The translations under genes and the position numbers were made by a program. The notes below the pieces were generated by a model. That model was not told where the DNA came from and did not search any database. It saw only the letters and a program-made list of their open reading frames with translations. From the NCBI GenBank assembly GCA_050292425.1, contig JBNKLP010000003.1, forward strand, positions 14,513-78,512: 64,000 nucleotides of DNA, in the 5' to 3' direction. Positions 34,757-43,313 of this stretch are shown here, piece by piece. Position 1 is the first letter of the stretch, and the number at the start of each line of letters is the position of its first letter. Source of the stretch: UBA583 sp050292425. GTDB taxonomy: Archaea > Nanobdellota > Nanobdellia > Woesearchaeales > UBA583.

Positions 34757-35834
34757 ATCTCTTCTCAATATAATCCATCATTTTGGTTCCAACTAATTGA
34801 ACACTTTCTTTATTTATTCTTACATAAAACATTTCATCATTTCCTTTCTTAAGCAAAATTGGATTTTTAGATGGACGGATTTTAATCATACAAATTTCTT
34901 TTTTAGAAATAAATTTTTCTTCTATATCTAAATATTGATGGACATCTTTATTTGTATAGTTATCTATAGCTCTATTTAAAGTCCTTGTATAGACATCAAA
35001 ATTAGGATTTGAGAATGTAGAATAATCTTTTTCTAAACCTATTATTTCAGTCTTATTGTCTTTTTCTTTTATTCCAATAAAAAGAGTTCCACCTGTATGA
35101 GAATTTAAAAATGCAACGATAGCTTTAACTACATCAAATTCAAGTGACCTATCTTTTTTAGAATCATTAATAGAGTATCTCAATGTAGATTTAAACTCAA
35201 CATAATGAGATTCTCCTTTGTCTATTATTTCTTTTATCTTCAAGCTTTCTTTTAAATCATTTATATTAGAATTCTCTTCTTGCAGTTTTAATTCTAATTC
35301 TTCTTTTATTCTTTTGTTTTTAGCTACTTCAATTTCACTCTCTTCTATTTGTTTCTTAGTTCTTTTTTTATTCTCTTCAGCTTTTAATAATTCTCTTTCG
35401 TCAGAAGGCAGATTTATCCAATTATTTACAATAACAAAAATAATCAATATTAATGAAAATGGGAATATAATATAAATAGCTACAAAATGTCTCCAACTAT
35501 TACTAGGTTTGTCGCTTAATTCTATAGAATAGAATAACGATTGGTTGATATTTTTTACAATCAGATCATAATTACCAACAGTCTTAACATATTTTTGACA
35601 TTGAATTAGTTTATCTCTTTCAACACAATTTTGAAATGACAATCTATTAGTATAGTTTAAAAAACCTTGAGAATTATTTTTCATAGAAGTTAAAGATTTT
35701 AATGCAAACTCATTCTGGTTCTCTTGCCATTTTTCATTTTCTGAAAGCAAATAACTACTTAAAAAAAAGCTAATAGTAAGAATCAACATAATCCAGAGAG
35801 TACATTTTCTTAGTAAGTAAAGTAATAAATTCAT
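34746..35834 (-). CDS. Membrane-anchored AlbA_2 (Schlafen-type) protein with coiled coil
   Basis: The 362-residue protein has TM1 (about 10-30), an outside loop of about 85 residues with Cys70 and Cys79, TM2 (about 116-139), a cytoplasmic charged coiled coil (about 140-205) and an AlbA_2 domain (about 207-345). In that domain HYVEFKSTLR, VKAIVAFLNSHTGGTLFIGIKE and KGNDEMFYVRINKESVQL are the family hallmarks. AlbA_2/Schlafen-type domains bind or cleave nucleic acid or nucleotides in other proteins. Here it seems tied to a membrane sensor. It starts 3 bp after the lipoprotein gene, so the two form an operon. Confidence 0.82.
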   Translation of the reverse strand: MNLLLYLLRKCTLWIMLILTISFFLSSYLLSENEKWQENQNEFALKSLTSMKNNSQGFLNYTNRLSFQNCVERDKLIQCQKYVKTVGNYDLIVKNINQSLFYSIELSDKPSNSWRHFVAIYIIFPFSLILIIFVIVNNWINLPSDERELLKAEENKKRTKKQIEESEIEVAKNKRIKEELELKLQEENSNINDLKESLKIKEIIDKGESHYVEFKSTLRYSINDSKKDRSLEFDVVKAIVAFLNSHTGGTLFIGIKEKDNKTEIIGLEKDYSTFSNPNFDVYTRTLNRAIDNYTNKDVHQYLDIEEKFISKKEICMIKIRPSKNPILLKKGNDEMFYVRINKESVQLVGTKMMDYIEKRFNN

Positions 35835-35837
35835 TTT

Positions 35838-36584
35838 TTATCTAAATCTATATGGCTCAATTGTATAATTATCATATCTCTCTGCTCCTACTTTCTTAGT
35901 TCCTATGATATAATATTGGTAATCTTTATTGTCCAAATATAGAAAATGATAGTACTCTTTTTCATAATTATTATCTAATTTCTCAATTTTATCTGGATTA
36001 GAATTTCTAACTATATAGGATTTAAAGTCTTGAACTGTAGGATCTGGAGGTAGACCTTCTCCTCGAGAGATAATCTCATCTCTAATTTCATCTAATATAA
36101 CTTCATCAGCTAAATTATTTATATCGTCCATTATTTTTTTTAGTTCTGTTTTATTATCTTCTAACATAATATTTATTCTAGAAACTTCACTGGAAAGATT
36201 TTCTAATTCTAGGGATTTATTTTCTATCTTTTGTAGAATTCTATAATATTCATTCTGTGATTCATTTAGAGATTTTTCATAACTCGAGCATTCAAAAATT
36301 AAATTATTATCTAAATCTTCATATACAAATCCTTGCAAATTAGCAATATCTCCTATTTTTAAATTGTATTTTGAACATTTATCTAGTCTAAATTGTTTAT
36401 TTGAACCATCAAAAACATATAAATTATGATTATCTTCTTCATAAATACTAACTCTACCCTTTAGGAAAATATCTTTATTCATATCCTCTAAGTTAAAGGT
36501 GTCTAAGTTTTCAACTCCTTTTTGAGTACATCCTGAAAATATTAATGTTAGAATCAAAAAGCAACTCAAGATTATTTTTTTCAT
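35838..36584 (-). CDS. Lipoprotein with OB-fold-like domain and coiled coil
   Basis: The 248-residue protein has a type II signal peptide with lipobox FSGC (lipidated Cys19). A beta-rich segment (about 38-105) has the rhythm of an OB-fold (FLKGRVSIYEEDNH, LYVFDGSNKQFRL, IGDIANLQGFVYED, NLIFECS). A helix (about 105-170) is predicted to coil (LQKIENKSLELENLSSEVSRINIMLEDNK). A Tyr-rich C-terminus ends it. It is the first gene of a two-gene operon with the membrane-anchored AlbA_2 protein, suggesting the two proteins meet on the outer face. Function unknown. Confidence 0.7.
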   Translation of the reverse strand: MKKIILSCFLILTLIFSGCTQKGVENLDTFNLEDMNKDIFLKGRVSIYEEDNHNLYVFDGSNKQFRLDKCSKYNLKIGDIANLQGFVYEDLDNNLIFECSSYEKSLNESQNEYYRILQKIENKSLELENLSSEVSRINIMLEDNKTELKKIMDDINNLADEVILDEIRDEIISRGEGLPPDPTVQDFKSYIVRNSNPDKIEKLDNNYEKEYYHFLYLDNKDYQYYIIGTKKVGAERYDNYTIEPYRFR

Positions 36585-36670
36585 AAAATAACAATTACTT
36601 AGAAATATATATAACTTTGTTTATAAAGCGTAAAAAAATCAGGTAACATTATATATACCCTAGAAAAACG

Positions 36671-36743
36671 TGCGAACCCCCGGACTTGAACCGGGGACAC
36701 CTAGATCTTCAGTCTAGTGCTCTACCAACTGAGCTAGGTTCGC
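36671..36743 (-). tRNA. tRNA-Phe (GAA)
   Basis: On the minus strand it folds as a complete cloverleaf: acceptor GCGAACC/GGTTCGC, D-arm GCTC-AGTTGGTA-GAGC, anticodon stem CTAGA/TCTAG with loop CTGAAGA (anticodon GAA), T-arm CCCGG-TTCAAGT-CCGGG, discriminator A. No intron and no encoded CCA. A TTTATAAA box about 33-40 bp upstream lies at 36777-36784. It is used with the PheS/PheT synthetase encoded at 29.4-32.6 kb. Confidence 0.97.
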
Positions 36744-36840
36744 ATTAAACAAGTAAAAAAAACTAAAGAACATCGCTTTATAAAACTTCTCCTCAAAACA
36801 TTATTTCTTCTTAGTTTGTCCCAAAACAAAATACAAATCT

Positions 36841-36848
36841 TTTTAAAG
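36841..36848 (+). promoter_or_regulatory. TATA-like box of ftsZ
   Basis: TTTTAAAG, about 45-50 bp before the ftsZ ATG. Transcription from here would include an 8-codon ORF (36883-36909), whose ATG lies 10 bp before and out of frame with that of ftsZ. Confidence 0.4.
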
Positions 36849-36892
36849 AATTAACTCCCTATTTCTGTTATTATATAGAATTATGGTCAAAA

Positions 36893-37993
36893 ATGGACAG
36901 CATTATTAAAAACGCAGTTTCTAACGCAGGTATGGAAAAGCCACCTGTTCAAAGTAAAGATGATGAAGATCTACTGGAAGTTCTAAAGCAGCACCAGGCA
37001 AGAATCAAGGTTGTTGGTATTGGTGGTGGAGGAAACAACACACTTGACAGAATTTCAGAAATTGGTGTTGAAGGTGCAAGAACTATTGCTGTTAACACAG
37101 ATGCTCAAGACTTGATTGAGACAAAAGCTGATAGAAAAATCCTTATTGGAAAAGAGCTTACAAAAGGACTTGGAGCTGGAGCAGTTCCAAAAGTAGGAGA
37201 AGAATCAGCAAAAGAATCAGAAGGAGACTTGAAAGAAGCTCTAAAAGATTCAGATATGATCTTCATCACATCGGGAATGGGAGGAGGAACTGGAACAGGT
37301 GCTGCGCCAGTTGTTGCTGAGCTTGCTAAAAAATCCGGAGCTTTGGTTGTTGGTGTTGTTACTGTACCATTTGCTATGGAAGGTTCAAGAAGATATGAAA
37401 ATGCAATGATCGGTCTTGAGAAGATGGAAAGATTTGTAGATACTCTTATTGTAATTCCAAATGAAAAGCTTCTTGAAATTGCTCCAAATCTGCCTTTGCA
37501 TACTGCGTTCAAATTGGCTGATGAAGTATTGACTAATGCTGTTAAAGGAATCACTGAACTTGTAACTAAAAATGGGCTTATCAATCTTGACTTTGCAGAT
37601 ATTAAATCTGTAATGACTGATGCTGGTATGGCTATGATTGGTCTTGGAGAATCAGACTCAGAAAACAGGGCAGAAGAGTCAGTAGAAAGGGCCCTTAACA
37701 ATCCTTTACTTAACGTTGATCTAAAGAATGCTCAGGGTGCTTTGGTTAATGTAACAGGTGGTCCTGATATGACACTAGAAGATGCAAGAAAAATCGTTGC
37801 AAAAGTATCTGAAACACTTGATGAAGATGCAAAGATTATCTGGGGAGCTCAGATTATGGAAGATCTAAACAAAGTAATTAAGACAATGGTTGTAATTACA
37901 GGTGTTAAATCAGAACAAATCAGAGGAAAAAAGAGAATTGAGCAGGCAAACGAAAATCTTGATGAAGAACTTGGACTAGAATTCATCAAATAA
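36893..37993 (+). CDS. ftsZ: Cell division protein FtsZ
   Basis: The 366-residue protein has the GTP-binding T1 loop GIGGGGNNTLD (about 42-52), NTDAQ (about 68-72), the tubulin signature GGGTGTGAAP (about 130-139) and the T7 region with DFADIKSVM. The start MDSIIKNAVSNAG is normal for archaeal FtsZ1. It polymerises with GTP into the division ring. The SepF-type anchor is encoded at 44.9 kb. The C-terminus ends in the short motif LGLEFIK. It leads the cluster ftsZ-secE-spt5-rpoK, an archaeal arrangement. Confidence 0.98.
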   Translation: MDSIIKNAVSNAGMEKPPVQSKDDEDLLEVLKQHQARIKVVGIGGGGNNTLDRISEIGVEGARTIAVNTDAQDLIETKADRKILIGKELTKGLGAGAVPKVGEESAKESEGDLKEALKDSDMIFITSGMGGGTGTGAAPVVAELAKKSGALVVGVVTVPFAMEGSRRYENAMIGLEKMERFVDTLIVIPNEKLLEIAPNLPLHTAFKLADEVLTNAVKGITELVTKNGLINLDFADIKSVMTDAGMAMIGLGESDSENRAEESVERALNNPLLNVDLKNAQGALVNVTGGPDMTLEDARKIVAKVSETLDEDAKIIWGAQIMEDLNKVIKTMVVITGVKSEQIRGKKRIEQANENLDEELGLEFIK

Positions 37994-38063
37994 AATTATT
38001 TTTAAATTACTTCTTCAAAACCACAAACCTTTAAAAAGGAAATGTACTTCTAATTAATATACT

Positions 38064-38240
38064 ATGGCAGGAAAAACAGTTTCTGATATGAAAAGAGTTT
38101 GGAAAGTAACCAAGAAGCCATCAAAAAAAGACTATATGCTAACTGTTAAAGTGGTTTTAATTGGTTTTCTAATAATTGGCCTTATTGGTTTCATTGTTGA
38201 AATTCTTAGTCAATTGCTAATCAAGAGGTTATTTGCATAA
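38064..38240 (+). CDS. secE: Protein translocase subunit SecE (Sec61 gamma)
   Basis: The 58-residue protein has an amphipathic N-terminal region with KVTKKPSKKDY and one membrane helix (about 27-50: VKVVLIGFLIIGLIGFIVEIL) followed by a basic tail. SecE clamps SecY in the membrane channel. It lies between ftsZ and spt5, which is the classic archaeal order, and is too short for a length filter of 60 residues. It starts 2 bp before spt5 after its stop at 38240. Confidence 0.93.
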   Translation: MAGKTVSDMKRVWKVTKKPSKKDYMLTVKVVLIGFLIIGLIGFIVEILSQLLIKRLFA

Positions 38241-38242
38241 AA

Positions 38243-38734
38243 ATGAGTGAAGAAATTAAGTCTGTTGGTCATGAATTCTTTATTGTAAGAACAGCGCCAG
38301 GAAGAGAAGACAAATTCATGGAAGGAGTTGAGAAAATGCTCTCAAAAAAAGAGGATCATGGAGTTTATGCTGTATTCAGGCCAGAAACTGTTAAGGGATA
38401 TGCATTTGTTGAAGGAGAATCATTAACAAAGGTAGTTGATGCATTCAGAGTTGTTCCAAATTCAAAAGGTGTAATCAGAAAGTCAATCAATTTTGACGAA
38501 CTTGCCAAATATTTCGAGAAAGGAGGAGAACAGGTTATTGTTCATGAGAGAGACATTGTTGAAATCATAGCAGGACCTTTCAAGGGAGATAAGGCAAAAG
38601 TTATCAGGGTTGTTCCAGGTAAAGATGAAGTGATTGTTGAGCCTCTAAACATGAGTGTTCCAATCCCAATTACAATGAGTGTTGATGATATTAGAGTACT
38701 AGATGCAAGTAATGAGGAAAACCAAAATGAGTAA
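38243..38734 (+). CDS. spt5: Transcription elongation factor Spt5 (NusG homologue)
   Basis: The 163-residue protein has an NGN domain (about 10-95: FFIVRTAPGREDKFMEGVEKML, GYAFVEGESLTKVVDAFRVVPNSKGVI) and a KOW domain (about 105-145: DIVEIIAGPFKGDKAKVIRVVPGKDEVIVE). It binds RNA polymerase with Spt4 and keeps it processive. The last 8 bases overlap the RpoK start. In archaea secE and spt5 are adjacent, as here. Confidence 0.95.
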   Translation: MSEEIKSVGHEFFIVRTAPGREDKFMEGVEKMLSKKEDHGVYAVFRPETVKGYAFVEGESLTKVVDAFRVVPNSKGVIRKSINFDELAKYFEKGGEQVIVHERDIVEIIAGPFKGDKAKVIRVVPGKDEVIVEPLNMSVPIPITMSVDDIRVLDASNEENQNE

Positions 38735-38921
38735 ACAGACAAAAAAACTAAACAAATTCGAATTGACGAGATTGCTTTCAGCAAGAGCTCTTGAACTTGA
38801 AAAAGGAGCAAAAGCAAAAGTAAAGTTGGACAAGAAAGGTCCTCTTTTAACTCAGGATTACGTGAAAATTGCTCAAAAAGAGTATGAAGAAGGAAAACTC
38901 GACCTTGAGATTTATCAATAA
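38727..38921 (+). CDS. rpoK: RNA polymerase subunit K (Rpo6/Rpb6)
   Basis: The 64-residue protein starts at the ATG that overlaps the spt5 stop (ATGAGTAA). It has LNKFELTRLLSARALELEKGA, a variant of the RpoK core with the ARAL motif, and ends PLLTQDYVKIAQKEYEEGKLDLEIY, the family's terminal segment. It is a shared core subunit of archaeal RNA polymerase. The motif is somewhat diverged, and an earlier in-frame start at 38703 would lie deep inside spt5. Confidence 0.85.
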   Translation: MSKQTKKLNKFELTRLLSARALELEKGAKAKVKLDKKGPLLTQDYVKIAQKEYEEGKLDLEIYQ

Positions 38922-38962
38922 ATTCTAAACATTTATATATTCTTTACCTTATTTTATTAAAT

Positions 38963-39982
38963 ATGCAGATAATTTCCAAAGACAAATTATTATATGAACT
39001 AATGCCTGAAAGCCTTGAAGATTTATGGGTTCTATCTCAATTTATATCTCCAAATGATAAAATCTTAGCAACAACTCAAAGAAAAGTTAAAATTGGAAAT
39101 GATTCTACTAAACAAATTACAAAACTAATATTCATTGAACTTGAAGTAATTAAAACATCTTTTGAGAGTGATATTCTTAGGGTTTCAGGGACTATCCAAA
39201 ATGAAACAGAATTTACAGCAGTTGGTCAATCTCACTCATTAAACTTCAATGTGAATGACAAAATCAAGATTCAAAAAGCAAATCTTCTAAATTTTGAACA
39301 AAAACTCTTAGACAGAGCAGTAAAAACAAAAAAATCAATGTCTCTATTAATTCTTCTTGACAAATCAGAACTAATTGCCTCACAATTTGGAGACTTTTCA
39401 TATCAGGTCTTCTTTGAAAAAAAGGGACTTGGTTCCAAAAAACAGTATCATGAAGAGATAAATGAAAACGAAGAAAAACTAAAGTTAATCGAAGATTTGC
39501 TAAAAAAAGACTATTCTCACATTATCTTTGCAGGTCCAGGCAGTTGGAAAGACTCTTTAAAGAAGTATATTGAAGACAAAACTGGCCTTAAGACTCTTAG
39601 TTTATCCTTTCCGGAAATCTCTGCTCAAGGGGTTCAGAAAGCAATTAAGCAGATTCACGAATCTGGTATTTTAAAAGAATCTTCCTTGGGAGATGAAAGC
39701 ACAGCAGTATCAAACTTACTTGAGAATATAAACAAAAATAAAAAACATATTTATGGTTACAAAAACACACAAACTGCAACAAATGAAGGTAAAGTTGAAT
39801 TATTACTAATCTCAACAAAATTCATTGACAAGCAAAAAGAAGATGAAAAATACACAGAGATTAATGAACTTATGAAAACTGTTGAGCAGCTAAATGGAAA
39901 TTTAATAATTGTAAACTCCAAAAACGAGCCAGGAAAAATTTTAGATGGCCTTGGAGGTATTGCAGGAATCTGCAGATACTAA
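38963..39982 (+). CDS. pelA: Pelota (Dom34), ribosome rescue factor
   Basis: The 339-residue protein has the Sm-like N-terminal domain (MQIISKDKLLYELMPESLEDLWVLSQFISPNDKI) followed by an eRF1-like central domain (about 130-240) and a C-terminal domain (ALDTLLISTKFID-like LLLISTKFIDKQK; ending in GIAGICRY). It lacks the GGQ motif, as pelota does, unlike aRF1. It helps split stalled ribosomes with ABCE1. Its start lies about 25-30 bp after a TTTATATA box at 38931. Confidence 0.92.
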   Translation: MQIISKDKLLYELMPESLEDLWVLSQFISPNDKILATTQRKVKIGNDSTKQITKLIFIELEVIKTSFESDILRVSGTIQNETEFTAVGQSHSLNFNVNDKIKIQKANLLNFEQKLLDRAVKTKKSMSLLILLDKSELIASQFGDFSYQVFFEKKGLGSKKQYHEEINENEEKLKLIEDLLKKDYSHIIFAGPGSWKDSLKKYIEDKTGLKTLSLSFPEISAQGVQKAIKQIHESGILKESSLGDESTAVSNLLENINKNKKHIYGYKNTQTATNEGKVELLLISTKFIDKQKEDEKYTEINELMKTVEQLNGNLIIVNSKNEPGKILDGLGGIAGICRY

Positions 39983-40095
39983 TCATCTGAACTTCATTCT
40001 AATATAATCTGAATAAATCTCAATATTCTCAATTAAGTTAAGTATTAAATTTCTAAGAATCATCTTAATAATTTATATTATAAAAATAGAAAAAT

Positions 40096-40362
40096 TTATT
40101 CGAAAATCATTTCGTTTAGGATCTTTTCCTTAAGAGCTGAGTGTGACATATATCCACCATATGCTCTTGAAACTGTCTTTTTGGACTTTGCCAAATTCTT
40201 GAACTTCCTATCAGTCATTCTAGGAATTCCTCTAAGTGGTTTACCTGTAACAGCACACTTAGCAACCTGTCTTTGTCTTTGTCTGTAATGAGTAACTGTA
40301 CCCTTTACAGTTTTAACCTGAACTCTTTTCAAAGTTCTACTCTTTAATCTACCAGATACCAT
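40096..40362 (-). CDS. rpl34e: Large ribosomal subunit protein eL34
   Basis: The 88-residue protein has the eL34 pattern: MVSGRLKSRTLKRVQVKTVKG at the start, then the segment CAVTGKPLRGIPR, where other archaea have a CxxC zinc pair (only one Cys is seen here), and SKKTVSRAYGGYMSH near the end. Often found near cytidylate kinase in archaea; here that gene is 6 kb away. TTTATAAA at about 40383 precedes the start. Confidence 0.93.
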   Translation of the reverse strand: MVSGRLKSRTLKRVQVKTVKGTVTHYRQRQRQVAKCAVTGKPLRGIPRMTDRKFKNLAKSKKTVSRAYGGYMSHSALKEKILNEMIFE

Positions 40363-40471
40363 ACTAAAAAGAATGATAAAGGGTTTATAAAGCTTTTTGG
40401 ATAAAATCTCTTATCTTAGTAAGCTTTTTAAAGAAACCTAAATAAACTTATATATCCGTTATTCTAATATT

Positions 40472-40552
40472 GTGGGGATAGCGAAGTGGTCAAACGCGAC
40501 CGACTCAAGATCGGTTCCTTTTGGTTCGAGGGTTCGAGTCCCTTTCCTCACA
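40472..40552 (+). tRNA. tRNA-Leu (CAA)
   Basis: Folds as a type II tRNA: acceptor GTGGGGA/TCCTCAC, D-arm GCG...CGC, anticodon stem ACCGA/TCGGT with loop CTCAAGA (anticodon CAA), a long variable arm of 12 nt, T-arm GAGGG-TTCGAGT-CCCTT, discriminator A. No intron and no encoded CCA. The TATA-like element TTATATAT lies about 16-25 bp upstream. Confidence 0.95.
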
Positions 40553-40576
40553 TCCTAAAAATAAGTTTTATGAAGT

Positions 40577-41017
40577 CTATGCATACTTACTTTCAGGTTC
40601 TTCTTCTAAATAATTTAAATAATTTTTGATATTCCCTAAATGATTAAGAATCAATCTATCTGCACTATCAATATTTTTAGGGATTTCTATCCAATAATTT
40701 GCATATATGGAAGTTACAACCTTTTCATTATTTAGTCTTAATATTCTGCTAGGAGGAATTATCGAATCTATGAAATTTGGTAATTGTCTGTTTTTTAGTT
40801 TGGAATTTAAATATTCAAACAATGAATCTTTATAAATTCCTTCTTCTCCAATCATAAAAAACATTGGTTCATTTCCATCTTCTAATTCAGATTCAAGATT
40901 TGCTAGAACTTGATATGGAGAATAATATTTTCTTACATTTAAAGAATTAAGTACTTTTTGTGATTTTTCATCAAATTCTCTATTCCATCCAATTAATCCA
41001 ACATCTGCTCTTTTCAT
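40577..41017 (-). CDS. Hypothetical protein, 146 residues
   Basis: I use the ATG at 41017, reading MKRADVGLIGWNREFDEK, because a TTTATAAA box at 41046-41053 lies about 33 bp upstream; the longer frame (start 41065) would begin before that box. The protein looks soluble, with a phosphate/sugar-enzyme-like beta-alpha rhythm but no recognised motif. It contains a YYSPYQVLANLESELEDGNEPMFFMIGEEG segment and ends EEEPESKYA. Function unknown. Confidence 0.55.
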   Translation of the reverse strand: MKRADVGLIGWNREFDEKSQKVLNSLNVRKYYSPYQVLANLESELEDGNEPMFFMIGEEGIYKDSLFEYLNSKLKNRQLPNFIDSIIPPSRILRLNNEKVVTSIYANYWIEIPKNIDSADRLILNHLGNIKNYLNYLEEEPESKYA

Positions 41018-41045
41018 TCTCTTTATTACTCTAAAGTAACAGTAA

Positions 41046-41053
41046 TTTATAAA
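41046..41053 (-). promoter_or_regulatory. TATA box for the 146-residue gene
   Basis: TTTATAAA on the minus strand, about 30-33 bp before the ATG at 41017. It decides the start of that gene, since the earlier start at 41065 lies on its other side. Confidence 0.5.
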
Positions 41054-41213
41054 TTTAAGTTTCAAAAATTCGTAATTTTTACAGATTTAATTCCATATTT
41101 GTCAATTATTTACTTAAACAATACAATTTTGATTAAATATGATTTAAGATTTTCATAATTGCAAGCTATCAGTTTAACCTAATCTTTATAAACAATAACA
41201 TCAATTAATTACT

Positions 41214-42134
41214 ATGGTTGATTTTGTAAAATTAGACGATGAGAAAAAAGACAAAAAAAGAAGAAAAAACTTCACCTTTTTCAGTTTCAAAGGATTTATA
41301 ATAATATTTTTATTACTATTCTTATTTACTTCATTAATATCTTCAATAACCTATTCTTTGTCTCCAAAAATAGCAGTTGTGCCAATTTCTGGAGCAATAA
41401 TGACAGAAAGAACTTCTAGTTTATATGGATATGATTCAATATCTTCAAGGGAAATAGCATCTACTCTTCTTGATTTGAAAGCAGACACATCAGTAAAAGC
41501 TGTTTTACTTGACATAAACTCACCAGGAGGATCTCCTGTAGCATCAGAAGAAATTTCAAAAGCAATTGAATCTGTAAGAGAAGAAAAACCAGTTTATGCT
41601 CTAATTAATGATGTTGGGGCATCTGGAGCATTTTGGATAGCAGTTTCAACAGATAAAATATATGCATCTTCAATGTCCACTGTTGGAAGCATAGGTGTAA
41701 CATCAGCAGGACTTAGTTTTGAGAATTTCATAAAAGAATACAACATTACATACAGAAAACAGACTGCTGGAGAATACAAGGATATGGGCTCAATATTTAG
41801 AGAACCTACTGAGCAGGAAGAGGAGAAAATTCAACAAATTTTAGATGAAATTCATATAAACTTCATATCACATGTGGCAAATGGAAGGAATATGAGCTAT
41901 GAGGATGTAGAGCCATATGCAACAGGAGAAATATTTTTAGGTTCAAAAGCAAAAGAAATTGGTTTTATTGATGAAATTGGATATTATCCTGATGTGATTG
42001 CAGATTTAAAAAATATTTCAACAAATGCTTTGGTAGTTACTTATGGTCCTCAACCAACTTTTCTTGAAGTGCTAGGTATTGAGGCAATGTTTGACTGGTC
42101 ACCTTCTGCAAAATCTCAAATTTTGCTTCAATAA
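41214..42134 (+). CDS. Signal peptide peptidase SppA-like serine protease (S49)
   Basis: The 306-residue protein has a basic N-terminus, one membrane helix (about 27-47) and an S49 peptidase domain outside the membrane. Ser137 in DVGASGAFWIA and Lys189 in TAGEYKDMG make the catalytic pair; INSPGG (101-106) is the oxyanion region. It is the short, single-domain archaeal/bacterial SppA type that cleaves signal peptide remnants or membrane proteins. It has its own TTTATAAA box near 41185. Confidence 0.94.
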   Translation: MVDFVKLDDEKKDKKRRKNFTFFSFKGFIIIFLLLFLFTSLISSITYSLSPKIAVVPISGAIMTERTSSLYGYDSISSREIASTLLDLKADTSVKAVLLDINSPGGSPVASEEISKAIESVREEKPVYALINDVGASGAFWIAVSTDKIYASSMSTVGSIGVTSAGLSFENFIKEYNITYRKQTAGEYKDMGSIFREPTEQEEEKIQQILDEIHINFISHVANGRNMSYEDVEPYATGEIFLGSKAKEIGFIDEIGYYPDVIADLKNISTNALVVTYGPQPTFLEVLGIEAMFDWSPSAKSQILLQ

Positions 42135-42174
42135 AAACTTTTATTAATAATATTTAATTATTCTAATTCATTAT

Positions 42175-42723
42175 ATGGAAAGAAATGAATGTAAATATTT
42201 AGTAAATGACTTTATTTCAACAGCAAACAGAATTGCAAAAAATCATAGTTTTAATAAAGTTAATTTTGCAGATTACTTTGATATTAGAAGTTTAATTGGA
42301 TTAATAATGACAACAAATATAACTGAAGATTCAAGATTTCATTCTTCTATCGACATAGCTGAATATAAATCACCTTCACTTAATATTGAGTTACTGCCAA
42401 AATATTTAATTCAGAATGGAAGTTATCTGACAGGAAAAAAAATTTCTAGAAGTTTGCCAGATGAAGATATGGATTTGTTGAGAATTTTTGAAAATATTTC
42501 AAATGTTCTGATTTTTACAAATGTGGGATATTGCCTTTTGGGTAGGGTGAACTTTGACTTCAAAAGAACTTTAGAAAGGTTTTCTGTACCAGTTTTAGGA
42601 CTTTCGAATAATGCAGCAAATCAAACTCTTTCAAACAAACTTCTTGAATGGGAACAAGAAAGTATGATTACAGATGTTTCTCCATATAATTTTGAACCTA
42701 TTTATTTATCTCAAAATTTATAA
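42175..42723 (+). CDS. Hypothetical protein, 182 residues
   Basis: No family recognised. The protein is soluble and helix-rich with no signal peptide. It begins MERNECKYLVNDFISTANRIAKN, contains DEDMDLLRIFENISNVLIFTNVGYCLLGRVN, and has a Ser/Asn-rich second half. It is followed 23 bp later by another orphan gene on the same strand, with the same low-GC, Asn-rich composition. Function unknown. Confidence 0.55.
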   Translation: MERNECKYLVNDFISTANRIAKNHSFNKVNFADYFDIRSLIGLIMTTNITEDSRFHSSIDIAEYKSPSLNIELLPKYLIQNGSYLTGKKISRSLPDEDMDLLRIFENISNVLIFTNVGYCLLGRVNFDFKRTLERFSVPVLGLSNNAANQTLSNKLLEWEQESMITDVSPYNFEPIYLSQNL

Positions 42724-42746
42724 ACTAACTTTAACATTAATCCTTA

Positions 42747-43280
42747 ATGAAAGCTCAATTATTGGATTTTACTAATGTCAAAGCACTAAGAAATACACTT
42801 AATGATTATGATTTTAATTCAACAATTGCTAAAATAACCAATGAACTTGAAACTATACATACGGGATATGATTCTTTTATGGAAGAAATTCATCTTTACA
42901 ATAATCCTTATGACAATGTAAAAATTGGTTATAAAAAATATGATAATTCTTTCTTAAGGTCTGATTTTTTTGTTCACTTTGATTTTGAAGGTGATTTTGT
43001 AAGATTTTATTCTGATGGTTCATTGGATATTAATTCAGATGATTTCTATACACAAAATAGAAAAATCTTTTCATCGGTTAAAAAAATTGAAACTCTAAGA
43101 AGTATCAATAGGAAACCTTCTAAATTAGAATTTTTGTCAATAGAGACTCTTAATCCAGAACATCCTAATTATCAATATTTTGGAGATAAAGGAGTGGATA
43201 TAATGAGGAGGGTTGCATATAATTTTGATTTTTGGACACATTTCCCAGAACATGTTAATAATTTTCCAACTTCTTTATAA
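42747..43280 (+). CDS. Hypothetical protein, 177 residues
   Basis: No family recognised. Asp/Tyr/Phe-rich, soluble, without motifs I can name. The middle (VHFDFEGDFVRFYSDGSLDIN) has a beta-hairpin look and the end YFGDKGVDIMRRVAYNFDFW suggests a helix. It lies 23 bp downstream of a second orphan gene and 33 bp upstream of the RNase Z gene, so the three could be cotranscribed. Function unknown. Confidence 0.55.
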   Translation: MKAQLLDFTNVKALRNTLNDYDFNSTIAKITNELETIHTGYDSFMEEIHLYNNPYDNVKIGYKKYDNSFLRSDFFVHFDFEGDFVRFYSDGSLDINSDDFYTQNRKIFSSVKKIETLRSINRKPSKLEFLSIETLNPEHPNYQYFGDKGVDIMRRVAYNFDFWTHFPEHVNNFPTSL

Positions 43281-43313
43281 ATAACCTTTTATTTTTAATT
43301 TTTAGAAAAACAA

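Noticed and set aside
37105..37701. 198-codon minus-strand frame inside ftsZ
   Set aside because: It mirrors ftsZ codons, is Ser/Pro-rich low-complexity, and has no start signal.
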